This document shows positions 1 through 11,945 of a stretch of 64,000 bases of DNA, in pieces. Under the pieces are notes generated by a model. The model searched no databases. It was not told where the DNA came from and saw only the letters and a program-made list of their open reading frames with translations. The DNA lies in the NCBI RefSeq assembly GCF_900497805.2, contig NW_020954570.1:13887940-13951939 (forward strand), read 5' to 3'. Both the position numbers and the translations under genes were made by a program. This DNA comes from Vombatus ursinus (lineage: Eukaryota; Chordata; Mammalia; Diprotodontia; Vombatidae). Position 1 is the first letter of the stretch; every line of letters starts with the position of its first letter.

Positions 1-2820
1 AGGGAGGAAAAAGAGAACAATTTGAGAGCCCATGAGAAGAAAACGCTACCAGCTTCTCCGAAATTCCTTTTTCCCTAGCCCGACTGGTCTCAGACCAAGG
101 CTCACTGTCGGAGTGGAAACCATAGGTGGCGCCCTAGCCCCCTCCCAGCCCCATCCTGAATTCTGAGCAGTGATTCCCGTGCCTCCATCCCTCCTCGTCC
201 CGCAGCTCCCTCTCTGCATCAGCCCCCCCGTCCATATCCCAGAAATTCTCAGGTGAAAGGATCCCTCTAACTTCAGTGAGGCTTACTTAAGGTTTGTGAT
301 CAGATCAAAGTCATGGTCTTCCAGAAGGTTCCTGCATACTCATCACTCCACTCCTTCAAGAACCCTGTCTACCTTCCTAAAATGTGATCGATCCAGCCCA
401 GGGGCTCTCAGTCCATACTGAAGAACCATCTCTAACCGTTGCCTCCCCAGGTTCAACAGCTGCACTTCCATCCTACTGCATGGTCTCTCCCCTCCCCTTG
501 CCTCTCTTCACCCCCCAGCAGTAGATATAACACTACTCACCTTGGTTTCACAGAACAAATTGCTATTTTCAGATGATGACTAGAGTAAAAAAGATAAACT
601 TATTATAGCAAATTTGCCAAAAGCAAGTGCTCTCAAGTATCAATGAAGGGGCACCTCATCAAAGGGGAATAATTTACCTTCCTACCAACTCTTTCCATTA
701 AACCCATCTCAGCACATTTTAGAGAATTAGAATTGTTTAGAAGTATTGGGAGGTGAGGAGGGCGAAATTTCTTCTTTGGGCTGTGTTCCCCTCCATTCTG
801 GTCCTCTACCATCTTTGAATGAGATAATATTTATAAATTGCTTAGCCCAGTGCCTGGTACATAGCAGACACATTAATATTAACAAGTAAGCTTCTTCTCT
901 TCCCCTCATGCCACAGAAATATTCACAGGGGTCCAGTCAGAAGACTCCTAAATTCTTCTCTCAAAAGTCAGAATGTGTATTTTTAATTAATATATACACA
1001 ACACACACAAAAAGTTTTTGGTCTGGAGTAGACCTCCCTCTCCACACAACATGCTCACATTCAACAAAACATCCTTATTCACATATTGACCATGCATTAG
1101 ATTTATTGACTATATTTGACTATATTGACTCTTTCACATTTTATTGGCTTAGAATAAAATTCTAAATAAAATAAAGAACAATCTCTCTACTGCTTCCAAA
1201 AAGTCACAGACACAAGCTTTCCCTGGGATGATTCTGAAACAGATTCTCTTAGGAAGGCCATAAAAACCTATGCTTCAGTTATTTCCTGTTTCCTGGTGTC
1301 CTAGTGACCATTGTGTTTTTTCTTAAATTTAAAAACTGGAAAATATTTCTTTGCACTTAGTGTTTCTACAGAGATTTATCCTAAATCCTGTCACTCACCG
1401 ATTCCGAATAATACAAAGTTTCCAGTTTCTTATTATATATTGTATTTTCATAGTCACTTGCCATTTGGTAGTGATTACAGCTACTGAAGTTGTAGGATAA
1501 CACCATTCCAATCAGTTGAAATAAGGTGATCAACCTGAAAAAAACTACCAAAACAAATATATTAAGACTCAGCCATCCCACTTGGAATCCCCTAGCTCGT
1601 CTTATCCCCATGTTCTATCCACCAATATACAATGCCTAGACTTTGAAGTACTGCACTTGGTTGAACTAGCTCAGTGCTGACAGACTCTTCTCTTCCTCTC
1701 AATAATGAATACCACCAAATTGCCTTATATTCACCCATGTTGTTTCCAGAAGTTGGAGTCTCCCTGTTGATCATCAGAGCTTGGCTGACTCCTACATATA
1801 AAGTACCTTGACGCCTACGGGGAATTTTGATTTTCTTTCACAGGCCAATGATGTTTTTGCATGTCATACTTTCTATTGCTGATGTTAAAAAAAAAATAGG
1901 AGCACCCAAATCTATGGAATTTTAACATAAATAAAATTACCAGGAATTTCCCTTATCTCCCTCCTTCTTTTCTTCTATCAAAGAATCCTGATTTTAAAAT
2001 GTGCATTCATTTCAAAAAGGCATCTTCAGTCACATGATTTCTTTAATCTGAAAAGACACCTTTACAGGCTGAGGAGATTTTCCTGAGGGCATTATTCTTT
2101 TGGGGGAGCCGATACCACAACTCTTCTGACATCTCCGAATTTTGCTCACTCTGTGACTCGGAGAAAGTCTACTGTGCATTTGAGATGGGAGAAGTAGCCT
2201 GGCTTGACACTAGTAGCCAGGTTAAAGGAAATCACCACGGCACTGGTTAGAGCTAGCATGTTTGAACACAGGTGCAGTTTAAAGTGAATGGGGACGGGAA
2301 ATGATCTGGTGGGTTTTTTGAACAAAGCCTCTGCTTTCTGGAGAGATACTTTTCACAGACAGGTACAGAACAGATACCTATGTCAAGGAGACTAATCATC
2401 AGAAATTAAAATGTAGAGGGAAGGAGCCATGGGGTGTTATGGGAACAGCACTGGCATGGAGTATTTGCAAAATTTTGGCGCCAAAGAGCTATTTTCCTTC
2501 GAGTTCCAACTCCCCTTTCCCTAGATGCATGGTTTCAAAATGAATGCAAAGGGATTGGATACTGGACACCGATGTCAAATTCCAGGGAAAGAGGTACAGA
2601 GGTGCTGTCCAGCACAGAAGAAGAAGCAGCAGAGAGCTCTTCAGTACCGTGACGCCCAGCACTCAACCCTGAGGCACAAATTGCTGTCAGACAGCTAACT
2701 GAAATACCAACCAAGCTCCCGTCTCAGTAAAGTGAAGCGAGAGCAGACATTTTCAAAAGAATTGGGGATAGATCGGGTGTTGTTCTTGGATTTTCTTTCG
2801 ACCACTTCCAGTTCTCATGC

Positions 2821-2990
2821 TGTGGATGAGGGAATGGGGAAAAGGGAAGGAAGGTAAGGAAGAAGAAAAAGAAGAGGGAGAAAGGAAGAAAGGAAGGAGT
2901 GACTGGGATAGAGAGAAACGGAGTGGGAAAGGGAAAGGAGGAGGAGATGGAAGGGGAGAGGAGGACGCAAAGAAAAGGAGGGGGAGGCTC
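2821..2990. repeat. Polypurine (GA-rich) tract
   Basis: About 170 bases are almost all G and A on the plus strand, made of irregular GGAAG/GAAGAA units with few pyrimidine breaks. It gives rise to artefactual serine/proline/leucine-rich frames on the minus strand and a Glu/Lys/Arg/Gly-rich frame on the plus strand, none of which I regard as coding. Such tracts are common near mammalian promoters and may form triplex DNA, but that is inference. Confidence 0.75.
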
Positions 2991-3109
2991 TGGTTATCAC
3001 TATCGCACTCTCCCGCTGGGAAACAGTTCCTAAGCAAGGCATCCTTTTAACTTCCAAGTTGAGGGAACACTTGGAGGACAAACGCATCAAGGAAGCTCAC
3101 CCAGCTCTC

Positions 3110-3270
3110 AGTCAGTCCCGCCCCCGATACATTTTCATACCCCTCCCCATTCCCCCTCCCCCTGACTTGTTGGATCCTGCTGCTTCTTAGCTCTTGGGAA
3201 GTTCCTAGGAGTCATCACTTGGAGCCGCTGAGGCAGAGCACCCTACATGAATCTCGGTAAAGGTCACAGG
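3110..3270 (+). promoter_or_regulatory. Possible promoter / first-exon patch (weak)
   Basis: A GC-richer patch holds a GC-box-like 'cccgccccc' near 3118, a pyrimidine-rich run, and then the short phrase 'ATGAATCTCG' directly followed by 'GTAAAG', which has the form of a start codon followed by a 5' splice donor (about 3247-3262). This is the only place in the window where a start codon, a donor and a GC-box fall together in sequence that I cannot assign to a repeat. There is no second exon that I can identify, so this is a weak candidate and could easily be coincidence. Confidence 0.15.
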
Positions 3271-4451
3271 CATCACAGAGACCGGGAACCAGAGCAGTGG
3301 GTGGAGTGGGGTTGAGAGGAAAGGGCATTGGATAGGAGAGAAACTAGATCCAGAGCTCTGTAGAACAGCTGTCAGTTGTAATGCTCACCCAGAATTGCTG
3401 ATGTTTGGACTGAGAGAAGGGAGTGTGTATACGACTTAAGCAGTGAACAGCAGATGATTCACAGCAAAATTTGGCTGGAAATGGCAACACTAGTCGGGGC
3501 TTAGTTCGTTGCATCCCTAGGAAAAAATCAAAACTCATTTTCCTAACCACACTGGGGTACTGTGGGATGCTATTGAAACCTTATTCATGGTTAATGTAAA
3601 TTTTTGGCAAATGTAAACAGTAATAAAATGAAACTGAACCTTGTAAAATTATAATGACCAAACTTGATCCCAAATAAAATGCACCTCCTTTCTTTCATCA
3701 GAGAAGTATGGAATGATAGGTGTGAAATATTGCATATGATGAAAAGCATAGTCTATGTATTGTTTGGCTTTGCTGAACTCAAAAAAATTGCTCTGAAGGA
3801 ATGCTGGCTAGGTTTGGAGAGTGAATAGGTGTATTTATAAACAAATATGATGTAAAAATGACACTTTTAAAAGAGAGAGAATTGTTAATTACAAATAAGT
3901 TGCTAACCCACATCTGTGAAGAGTTTTTGCACTGGAAGTTCTGTATACACATGAAATCACAGTGCAGAACTAATTATGCCTGACAGAAAAATTGGGGGAG
4001 AATTATTGCTTGCTTTATCAAAGACATACTTTCCTACTAGTTCTGCATGGATGTGTGGAAGCATGATGGTTTGAACTAGAGAACTGTTACTCCATTGCCA
4101 AAAAGAATTTGTTAAATTAAATCAAATTTGTTGCATTTTACAGTTCTAATGCAGAAAAAAATCATAGAACCAAAGAATCCTAAGAGACAGAAGAAACCAC
4201 ACATCATCTAGTTCAATCACACAGATCCCTACTACCTGCAAATAACTCTTTATATAAACAAATGTGGACCTTATATAATTTGGTGTGCAGTTCAGAATGA
4301 CCAACATAATACAATACTTGTTTCATGTGTGGACATGGTTGAGACCAGTGAAGAAGAAATAGGGTGGGAAACCTTGTTTTTAATATGTCATGAATGCTGG
4401 CCTCTCAATTTCGCATAGTTTCCCAAAGCCCCTTCAAGAATTCATAATCAA

Positions 4452-4605
4452 GGGGCAGCTAGATGGAGCAGTAGATAGAGCACCGGCCCCGGAGTCAGGA
4501 GGACCTCAGTTCAAATCTGGCTTCAGACCCTTGACACTTACTAGCTGTATGACCCTGGGCAAGTCACTTAACCCCCAATTACCTAAACATAAAAAAATAG
4601 AAAAA
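4452..4605 (+). mobile_element. Marsupial tRNA/CORE-SINE
   Basis: A full-length SINE starts at 'ggggcagctagatgg' and contains the conserved core ending in 'ctgggcaagtcacttaac', followed by an A-rich tail. It is flanked by perfect 16-bp target-site duplications, 'aagaattcataatcaa', at 4436-4451 and 4606-4621. The clean duplication and close match to the other copies here mark it as a younger insertion, moved in trans by L1 (known for the family). Confidence 0.93.
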
Positions 4606-4960
4606 AAGAATTCATAATCAACATAATGCCAAGTTCCCTTGAATGGAAAGGATTTTCTTTGGCATATGGGAAATTTCCTCTTTATAAAAGCTATTAGGTG
4701 GTGTCAGAGCATAGCTGAAGACAGGTGGCAGACTCCTTGAAGGAATTTACTCTAGATATTGTCCTCTCTTCCAAAAAGCACAAGAAGATACTACTTCCTT
4801 GAGTATCCTTCCCCCAATAGGTAAAAATTTATCATGGAGGATGAGGAGATAAGGAGGATAAGGAACAGCTTAGAGTTCTTGAAATGTTTCAATAGAACTG
4901 AGCGATGGATATCACAGAGTCACAGAATCTAAGAATTGAAAGGGACTCAGAGGCCATCAA

Positions 4961-5138
4961 AGCAGTAATGAGGGGCAACTAGGTGACTCAGTGGATAGAG
5001 CACTGGCCCTGAAGTCAGGAGGACCTAAGTTCAAATCCAGCTTCAGACCAAACACTTGACACTTACTAGCTGTGTGACCCTGGGCAAGTCACTTAACCCC
5101 AATTGCTTAAAAAAGGGGGAAAAAAAAGCAGTAATGAG
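4961..5138 (+). mobile_element. Marsupial tRNA/CORE-SINE with target duplication
   Basis: This SINE is of the same family as the copy at 4452. The body is about 4973-5126 with an A-rich tail. The 12-bp target duplication 'agcagtaatgag' is perfect at 4961-4972 and 5127-5138. It landed in or beside an older repeat remnant (about 4905-4960, 'cacagaatctaagaattgaa' type). Confidence 0.92.
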
Positions 5139-5579
5139 TAGTTTCAGTGTCTGAGCCCAGAAATGATGCCTGAAGCAGGTAACACTAAACAGTCCTTCAA
5201 ATAGGGTTCATTTGAACTCCAGTACACTGATTGTTCTCTGAAGGAGAGGCAGGGAAACAATGACCTCGAGATAACAAACCACACTTTGGGCACCTCAGAT
5301 GTGCTGGTGGAGGGGTTACTATGAAGAAAGAAGAAGAACTAGATTCAGCTGGGGAAAAACTTACCTGGTATGTGACAACTAACCTAAGAGGGGTACCATC
5401 TGGTAACTTCCCAGTTTAATTATTCTTGCTAGCCAGTTTCTGTGATATGCTCCTGAAGGGGTAAAAGTATTGTTAATATGTAATATTAATGTATTATGTA
5501 ATATTAATATAATATGTAATAATTGTTAAATATTTGAATTATACAATCATTTAAAATAATTATTTTGTATTTCTGCACT

Positions 5580-5860
5580 CTGGTGCAGAGCCCTGGTTTC
5601 TCTGTCCTAGTTGTAGATCCAAAGGCCTTCTAGCCCAACACTTATCTGAACAAGAATCTTTGCTATGATGTACCCAACAGAAGGTCATCCAGACTTCACT
5701 TTAAAACCTCTACTGAGGTGGAAGCCTCTCCTGAGAAAGCTCATTCATTGGGAAGTTTTTTCCTTATTTCAACTTCCATTTATTACTCCTAATCCTGACC
5801 TCTGGAGCTAGGGAAATTATGTCTAACCACTCTTACACAATGGTGACTCTTTAAATTCAT
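5580..5860 (+). repeat. Ancient interspersed repeat remnant
   Basis: The wording around 'cccaacagaaggtcatccag' and 'aacttccatttattactcc' resembles an old repeat family that recurs in mammalian genomes, heavily decayed. I cannot name the family with certainty. Bases 5465-5560 upstream are an AT-rich run built from repeated 'taatat' words. Confidence 0.4.
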
Positions 5861-6084
5861 TATGTTTGCATTTGGCAATAGAGTTAGCAATAAAGGTCAT
5901 GAAGCTATTCAAATAGCCCTTGAGGTATAGAAACAAAAAATTGCTAGAGCATTGGATCTCTATTGGCATACTTAGAAAATATGATTCTCCTGTGTTATGT
6001 TATTCCTCTCAGACCTAGCATAGTATCTTTTCCTGTATCTTTTTCATTTACTTCTTTTTTTCATTTTGGTTTTCTATCTTTGTG

Positions 6085-6222
6085 TATGTCATATCACCTA
6101 ATAGACCACAAGCTCCATAAGGGCAGGAACCTTGTTTTAGATAAACTTTCAATCTTTTCCTGAACCTAGATCAGTACTTTGCACATATTAGGCACTTAAT
6201 AAATGTTTGTTCAATAAATAAC
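6085..6222 (+). mobile_element. L2 LINE 3' end
   Basis: The text 'agctccataagggcaggaac' followed by 'ggcacttaataaatgtttgt' is the characteristic 3' untranslated end of L2, on the plus strand. Only the last part is present, as is usual for this old family. Confidence 0.75.
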
Positions 6223-6282
6223 TTCATCATACTCATCACTTTTTCAACATCTTCTGGGTATATAGAAGGAGAAGGGAAGGAA

Positions 6283-6535
6283 TAAGCATTCATATAGCAC
6301 CTACTATATGCCAGGCACTGTGCTAAGTACTTTTACAAATATCATCTCATTTGATTTTCACAACAACTCTGTGAGATTGGTGCTATTATTATTTCCATTT
6401 AACAGTTGAGGAAGCTGAGACAGTCAGAAGTTGTGACTTTTCCAAGATCATATAGCTAATGTCTGAGGTTGGATTTGAACTCAAGTGTTTCTGATTACAG
6501 GCCCAGTGTTCTGTCCAATGTGCCACCAGCTGCTT
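6283..6535 (-). mobile_element. MIR (CORE-SINE), antisense
   Basis: A nearly full-length MIR lies in reverse orientation: 'actatatgccaggcactgtg' at one end, a central 'ttgaggaagctgagaca', then a degraded core and 'gttctgtccaatgtgccacc' at the tRNA-like head. It is strongly diverged and hence old. Confidence 0.85.
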
Positions 6536-7004
6536 GATATATGTCTAGAGCTATAACATTACAAATGGGTAATGATAGCTCTTGCATAGTGGTTAATATC
6601 TATTTTAGATTGATTTTAAAAAAGGTCCAAAAAACTGTTGTCCATAGAAATGTAATGACTTCTTTATGCCATGAATGACAGGTTGCAGGAAATGCTGTAA
6701 ATGTCCTTAATTTTAAGTGTCTGACTCTTTAATTTGGAACGTGACTATTACTGCAAACATCAGCTTACCTAATGATGCTTTTTATGTAGTAGTTGCCTAT
6801 GTTTAATGTCTGGACTTTCATTTTCCAAAAGCATTCTAAGTAGTGTGACCATTATGTGAGTCAGTTCAGGGATGATTTCCAACAGTGTTGTATTTAAAGA
6901 GGCCTATCTCCCATGAAATCCCACATTAGCAATTCATTCCTGTGAGTTAGGCAATCCCTGGCAAAGCTTTCTTTGAAAAAACATTTACCAAAAAAAAAAA
7001 AAAT

Positions 7005-7038
7005 TCACACACGCGCACACACACACACACACACACAT
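7005..7038. repeat. (CA)n microsatellite
   Basis: About 17 CA dinucleotides, with two CG-type interruptions near 7013-7015. An A-run precedes it at 6989-7003. Confidence 0.9.
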
Positions 7039-7482
7039 ACCATTAAGCTAGTTTAGTGTGCATCAGATTGATAAGATCTTTCTTCCTTTAAAGACTAGAG
7101 AAGGAGCAATATGACAGTCCTGAAGAGATTCGGGGAATGGGGAAGGCAGGTTTAGGGAGCAAAGAATGGAAAAGGCCCTGAATAGCAAGGTCAACTCAAA
7201 GACCAAACAATTCTGCCTGTGTCACAGTTTGTCCAGAGCATGCTGTGATGAGAAAGAGAGATAGAGACAGAGAGAAAAAGAAACAGATAGAGACAGTGGG
7301 ATCAAGGCAGTTGAGTGTTCCATTTCCCCCTAAATACTTCAATACTTCAAGAATATGTGATTTTATTAGTGTAGGAACTACCTCCACCAACTCACAAATC
7401 ATCTATAGTTTAGTAGATTATAGAACTATAGAAATACAGATTTATAACTAGAAGATCAGAGGTCATCTGGCTGAATGCTCTA

Positions 7483-7735
7483 ATTTGTTGTTCAGTCATT
7501 CAGTCATGTCTGACTCTTCATGACCCCATGGACTGTAGCAGACCAGACCCTTCTATCCTCCACCAACTCTTGAAGTTTGTCCAAGTTCATGTTCATTGTT
7601 TCCATGATATTATCTATGCATCTCATCCTCTGCCATTCCCTTTTCCTTTTGCCTTCAGTTTTTCCCACATGAGGGTCTTTTCCAATGAGTCCCATCTTCT
7701 CATTATGTGGCCAGAGCATTTAAGCTTCAGCTTAA
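7483..7735 (-). mobile_element. RTE-clade LINE, 3' end
   Basis: Read on the minus strand, a short frame at 7504-7719 encodes the end of an RTE reverse-transcriptase ORF, with 'MGLIGKDPHVGKTEGKRK' and then 'MNLDKLQELVEDRRVW' and 'VHGVMKSQT'. This is the same ending that BovB/RTE elements carry. The 3' terminus reads 'atgactgaatgactgaacaa' in sense. Only about the last 70 codons are kept, so this is a 5'-truncated copy. Confidence 0.85.
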
Positions 7736-7789
7736 TTGAGGCCTACAGAAATGAGATGAGATTTACAGGGAAGAACTAGCATTTAAGGG

Positions 7790-8050
7790 GAATCAGGAAA
7801 AGCTTCTTGTAGGGATAATAATACTGTCCCTCTCTACCTCATAAGATTATGAAGAAAGTGCTTGGTAAATATTAAGGTAGTATGTAAGTATGGGGCAGCT
7901 AGGTGACACAGTAGATAGAGTGCTAGGCCTGGAGTCAGGAAGACTCATCTTCCTGAGTTCAAATCTGACCTCAGACACTTAGTAGCAGTGTGACCCTTGG
8001 GAGAGTCACTTAATCTTTCTTGGTCTTAGTTTCTTCATTTCTAGAATGAG
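7790..8050 (+). mobile_element. CORE-SINE pair: MIR/MAR1 tail followed by a SINE copy
   Basis: Bases 7810-7890 resemble the 3' half of a MIR/MAR1 element. At 7893 a second SINE begins with 'ggggcagctaggtgacacag' and runs through a diverged core ('tgacccttgggagagtcact') into a MIR-like 3' part near 8050. It is older and more diverged than the young SINEs in this window. Confidence 0.75.
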
Positions 8051-8054
8051 GATA

Positions 8055-8965
8055 TTGTACTGGGTCATCAGCTTCTCATATTCAACATTAGCAAAACAGA
8101 ACTCATTATTCATCTCCTCCAAACAAAAAAAAAAAATCCATCCTTCCTCCAAACTTACCAACCACCTTCACCGCCATTTTTTCCTAAGAACCATGTAGTT
8201 ATTCTTGATCTTCCCTATCTTGCTTAGTTGCTCCCTCAACTCTATAAAATCATTCATACTGCTCCTCTATGTGTCTTCTACATAGAGAAGCAATATGGTT
8301 AGGCTTTTTCATCACTTCTCACATTCTGCCTTCTCTTTTAGTCTTTAGTCTTTCCTTGCCCTAATTTATCTTCCACACAATTACCAAAATAATCTTTCTA
8401 AGGTGTAGTCCTGAGCTCTGCTCAAAAACTCTCAATAGCTTTTTTCCTTTAGAACAAAATACAAACTTTTCAGCCTAACATTTAAAGCCCTCCAAATCTT
8501 GGTTCTATCCTGTCTTTCTGGCCTCATTTCACATTAAATCCTCTATTTGACATTGACAATAATTAATCATTCCCCTATTGTCTTTCCAGTCTTTTAATAT
8601 TTCACTCCCCTCCATGTACTCTGTGATCCAGTGACATGGGCCTATCTTGTTCTTTACACAAGACAATCTGTTTCCCTACTTCAGTCATCTTCACTGGCTG
8701 TCTCCCATGCTTGAAACTTTCTCTCCTTATCTCTTCCTCCTGACTTCCCTGGCTTTTTTTCAAGTCCCAGCTAAAACCCCTACAAGCTTTTCCTGATTTC
8801 TTTTAAATGCTAGTTCTTTCCTGTATTATCTCCAATTCATTTTGTCTATATCTCCCCACATCAGACTGTGTACTCCTAGAGAGCTGTCTTATTTTTCTTT
8901 GTATTCCTAACACTTGGCACAGTGCCTGGCCAATGATAGTTGCTTTAAAAATGTTTGTTTCCTGA
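8055..8965 (+). mobile_element. L2 LINE, ORF2 end and 3' UTR
   Basis: About 0.9 kb follows the L2 order: 'ctcaaaaactctcaatagct', then 'acatttaaagccctccaaat', then the 'gtactcctagagagctgtct' and 'gcacagtgcctggccaatga' terminal blocks. These correspond to the C-terminal part of the L2 ORF and its 3' UTR. Small indels are scattered throughout and no long frame survives. Confidence 0.88.
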
Positions 8966-9309
8966 CTGAGTGGGGGGAGCAAAGGAAAGATCCAAATAAT
9001 ATTCTCTTAGAAAATCTGAAGGAACAAATAACGTTTTCAGCTGGTGAAATCGGAGTGGCCTTCACAGACAATATGGCATCTGGCCTGTCTTGAAGAAAAT
9101 GGATTTAGAAATGCTGAGGAGGGAGGCATAGGAGGCTGCATAAATACATGGGGGAAGGAAATAGTATATAGTATTCAGGGAACACCTAGTAGTATTTTTT
9201 GGCTGCATAACAGAATATATGGAAAGGAATCATGTGAAATGAGGTTGTAAAGAAAAGTTCATCATATCATCTCCAAAAAGTAATAATTATCTTTCTGCTT
9301 GATGAATTT

Positions 9310-9532
9310 AAAGCAACCTAAATAATTAACGGAAATGAAGTAAAATGATGGAAACAAACTTGCAGAATATTAAAGAAATCCACAAATAATCAGCATTTCT
9401 ATATAATATTAATAAAATCTAGTAGGAAGAGAAGGAAAGAGAAATTCCATTTAAAAATGCAACAGAATGTGTATCATGCTTCAGAGTCTACACACAAGAA
9501 TACAATATAGATACTGTTTATAGAAATAGACC
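9310..9532 (+). mobile_element. Old L1 ORF2 fragment, left piece
   Basis: This plus-strand piece matches the L1 ORF2 segment just after the reverse-transcriptase core. The same segment appears in the minus-strand copy near 34.3 kb ('aatttctatataat...', then the 'gagaaattccatttaaaaat' block). It stops at 9532/9533 where a half-L1 inserts, and continues at 14294. It is the oldest layer of the nest. Confidence 0.75.
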
Positions 9533-10343
9533 TAAATAATTGAATGGAGCCAAGATGGAGGAGTAAAAGCAGTGACTCACTTGAGCTCTCTCCCAAACCC
9601 CTCCAAATACCTGTAAAAAATGACTCTAAACAAACTCTAGAGCAGCAGAACCCACAAAAAGACAGAGTGAAACAAATTTCCAGCCCAAGACAACCTGGGT
9701 GGTTGATAGGAAAGGTCTGTTGCTCCTGGCTGGGAGAGGAGCGAAATTCAGTACGGGCCACGCAGGCAAAGACAGGACCAGAGCAAACCTGGAGCAGGCC
9801 TCAGGAAACTGAATCACAGTCAGCTGTGGTGGTTTCCAGACTTCTCAACCCACAAATACCAAAGACAACTCAGAAGGTCAAGGGGAAAGGTCTGTTGGAC
9901 CTGGGTGAGAGGGAGCTCTTGGCCCACAGATGATGGGGGTATCAAGCAGCTGATCAGAGGGGGATTTCAGGGATCTCTGGGGGTTCTTAGGCAAGATTCT
10001 CTTTCTTTTCCCATGCTTGGATCTGGGTTGCAGTTCTGGGTGGTGGTCCTGGGGCAAGGAGGAGCATTGTCATGGTGGAGCTTGTGGCAGCAATGGAGAG
10101 GGAACCCTCCTCACAGTTACAAGGCAGAAAAGAGGGCTTGTGGTCACTCATAGACCAGAGCACAGGGCAGGAAAGGAGTAAACACCTCTCCTTTGATCAT
10201 ACCATCTTGGAAGAACTGAAAATTTACAGGTCCCTAGAAGTATCTCTGAAAACAGCTACACAAAACCCCTGAAGCTTGGGACAGTACACCCTCCACAGTG
10301 GAAGCAGAGACCCACCTTAACAAAAAGTTAAAAAGTCAAATAA

Positions 10344-10660
10344 ATGACTGGGAACATGAGCGAACAGAGGGAAAAAACTCAGACCATAGAATCTTACTTT
10401 GGTGACAAAGAAGATAAAAACATGCAGCCAGAAGAAAACAACAAAGTTAAAGCTCCTACATCCAAAGCCTCAAAGAAAAATGTGAATCAGTTTCAGGTCA
10501 TGGAGGAGCTCAAAAAGGATTTTGAAGAGCAAGTAAGAGAAGTAGAGGAAAAACTGGGAAGAGAAATGAGAGCGATATAAAAAAATCATGAAAAACTACT
10601 CAATAGCTTGCTAAAAGAGATCCTCAAAATACTGAAGAAAATAACACCTTAAAAAATAGA
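10344..10660 (+). pseudogene. Half-L1 ORF1, N-terminal part
   Basis: This opens with 'MTGNMSEQREKTQTIESYFG', rich in Glu and Lys, followed by a heptad-like coiled coil near residues 50-78. The frame stops at 10580, but ORF1-like sequence continues to about 10660, where the PPIL6 retrocopy enters. The minus-strand sister copy has the equivalent start at 42487. The ordinary role of ORF1 protein is trimeric RNA binding in the retrotransposition particle. Confidence 0.8.
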
Positions 10661-11511
10661 CTAGGGACCACTGCAGGGTGGGATGGAAGCGAATGAAAAG
10701 AGCTCACAATCTGCCTCCCTCTATGGCTTTGCCCTCCCTCTGAGCGCCACCATGGGAATGGCCCACTGTTTGGTCTCTCAGCCTGCAGAGCGAGCTGTAA
10801 GCTCTAGATGAGGCAGGGTACTGGGCCTCCTGGATGCAGGTGGGCAAGTACAAGAGCTGGCTCCACTGCCAGCCGTGGGCACCTCACCGCTTCTCCAGTT
10901 TGAAGAAGCCACTGCAAGTGGTACTCCAGCTGAAGGTTGTGGGGCTGTTCAAGGGTATACTGTTTCAGATTGTGAACGGCACAGTGGAGTGTCTGAAGAG
11001 GGCTCATCCAGACAAATTTAAAGACCTTGTAATGGTTCCTCTTCATGAATTTGCATGGCATGAATTTCTACAAGAGCAAAAAAGGGAGCTTAAGGGTGAA
11101 ACATGGAGATACCCTTCCACTGTTTTATTAACGATCAGCTTTTGGGCAATGAAGACTGTCTGCAGAAATGGGCTTATAAGAAATGGGGTCAAAAGGATTT
11201 TAAGCCCATGCTGCTTTATGAAATTCTTACTTCGGATTATGTGGCCAATTATTTGAAAAATTCCAAGGCAGGTTATAGTTATTTTTCTAAGGGAATAATG
11301 GAGTCCTGGATCATTGATATTCATTCATCATTAATGCAGAAACATTTATTGAATGCCTGCTGTATGTACAGCAAACTATACCCAGTATGCAGCGCTTCTT
11401 ATACTGTGGGTTACATGTGGAAAATGTTTAAGAAGCCCTGCAGTAGAGAATAGAAAAGGGCAGATAGGTGACAGCCCCTGCCCTTAAAAAGCTTAAAGCT
11501 AAGTTGTAAAA

Positions 11512-11945
11512 TAGCTAGGTCACAGATTTAGAAGAAACTCTCAAGATCATCTAATTCAACTCCTCTCCCCCTATTTTGCAGATGAGGAAACTGAGGCAGA
11601 AAGAGGTCAGTATCTTTTCCATTATGCCTGGAGTCAACAAAATCCAAGTTCAAATTTGACCTCAGACACTTATTCTCAGTGTGACTCTGAGCAAGTCATT
11701 TAACCTCTGTTTGCCCTGGTTTCCTCCTCTGCAAAATGGGGGTATTATAGCACCTGTCTTCCAGGATTATTGTGAGGATTAAATGAGACAATAATCATAA
11801 AGCACTTGGCACAGTAGAGTGCCTGGCATTTGTTAAGTGCTATATAAATGTTAACTATTATTATTATTATTATTATTATTCTTTTCCAAGGTCACATTGG
11901 CTATAAGTGACAGAGCTGGCATCACACTGCCTCATCCAGCCTTTC
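11512..11945 (+). mobile_element. MIR interrupted by a MAR1-like SINE (within the PPIL6 copy)
   Basis: A MIR-like repeat ('gatgaggaaactgaggcaga') begins near 11512 and resumes at 11888 ('aaggtcacattggctataag'). Between them, at about 11621-11879, is a CORE-SINE ending in an ATT microsatellite. The short duplication 'tcttttcc' at 11613-11620 and 11880-11887 marks the SINE insertion. Whether these came with the transcript or later is not decided by the sequence; the A tail at 12604 lies downstream of both. Confidence 0.8.
11856..11880. repeat. (ATT)n microsatellite at SINE tail
   Basis: About eight ATT units form the 3' tail of the MAR1-like SINE. Confidence 0.9.

Larger units (their letters stand above)
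1..4160. other. Mostly unique non-coding sequence
   Basis: No recognisable exon, RNA gene or young repeat is seen here. A MIR-like tail (the 'cagtgcctggtacatag' type of wording) lies near 835-885. Composition is mixed, with a purine-rich block and a GC-richer patch near 2.8-3.3 kb that are listed separately. The open frames here are short and lack family signatures; the 72-codon frame at 2434-2652 looks like chance. Confidence 0.5.

Noticed and set aside
2434-2652. 72-codon plus-strand frame in unique DNA
   Set aside because: No family features, splice context or similarity that I can recognise; the length is expected by chance in this composition.
2753-3090. Serine/proline/leucine-rich and Glu/Lys-rich frames across the purine tract
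   Set aside because: They are low-complexity products of a GA-rich stretch read in several frames; no domain and no codon signal.
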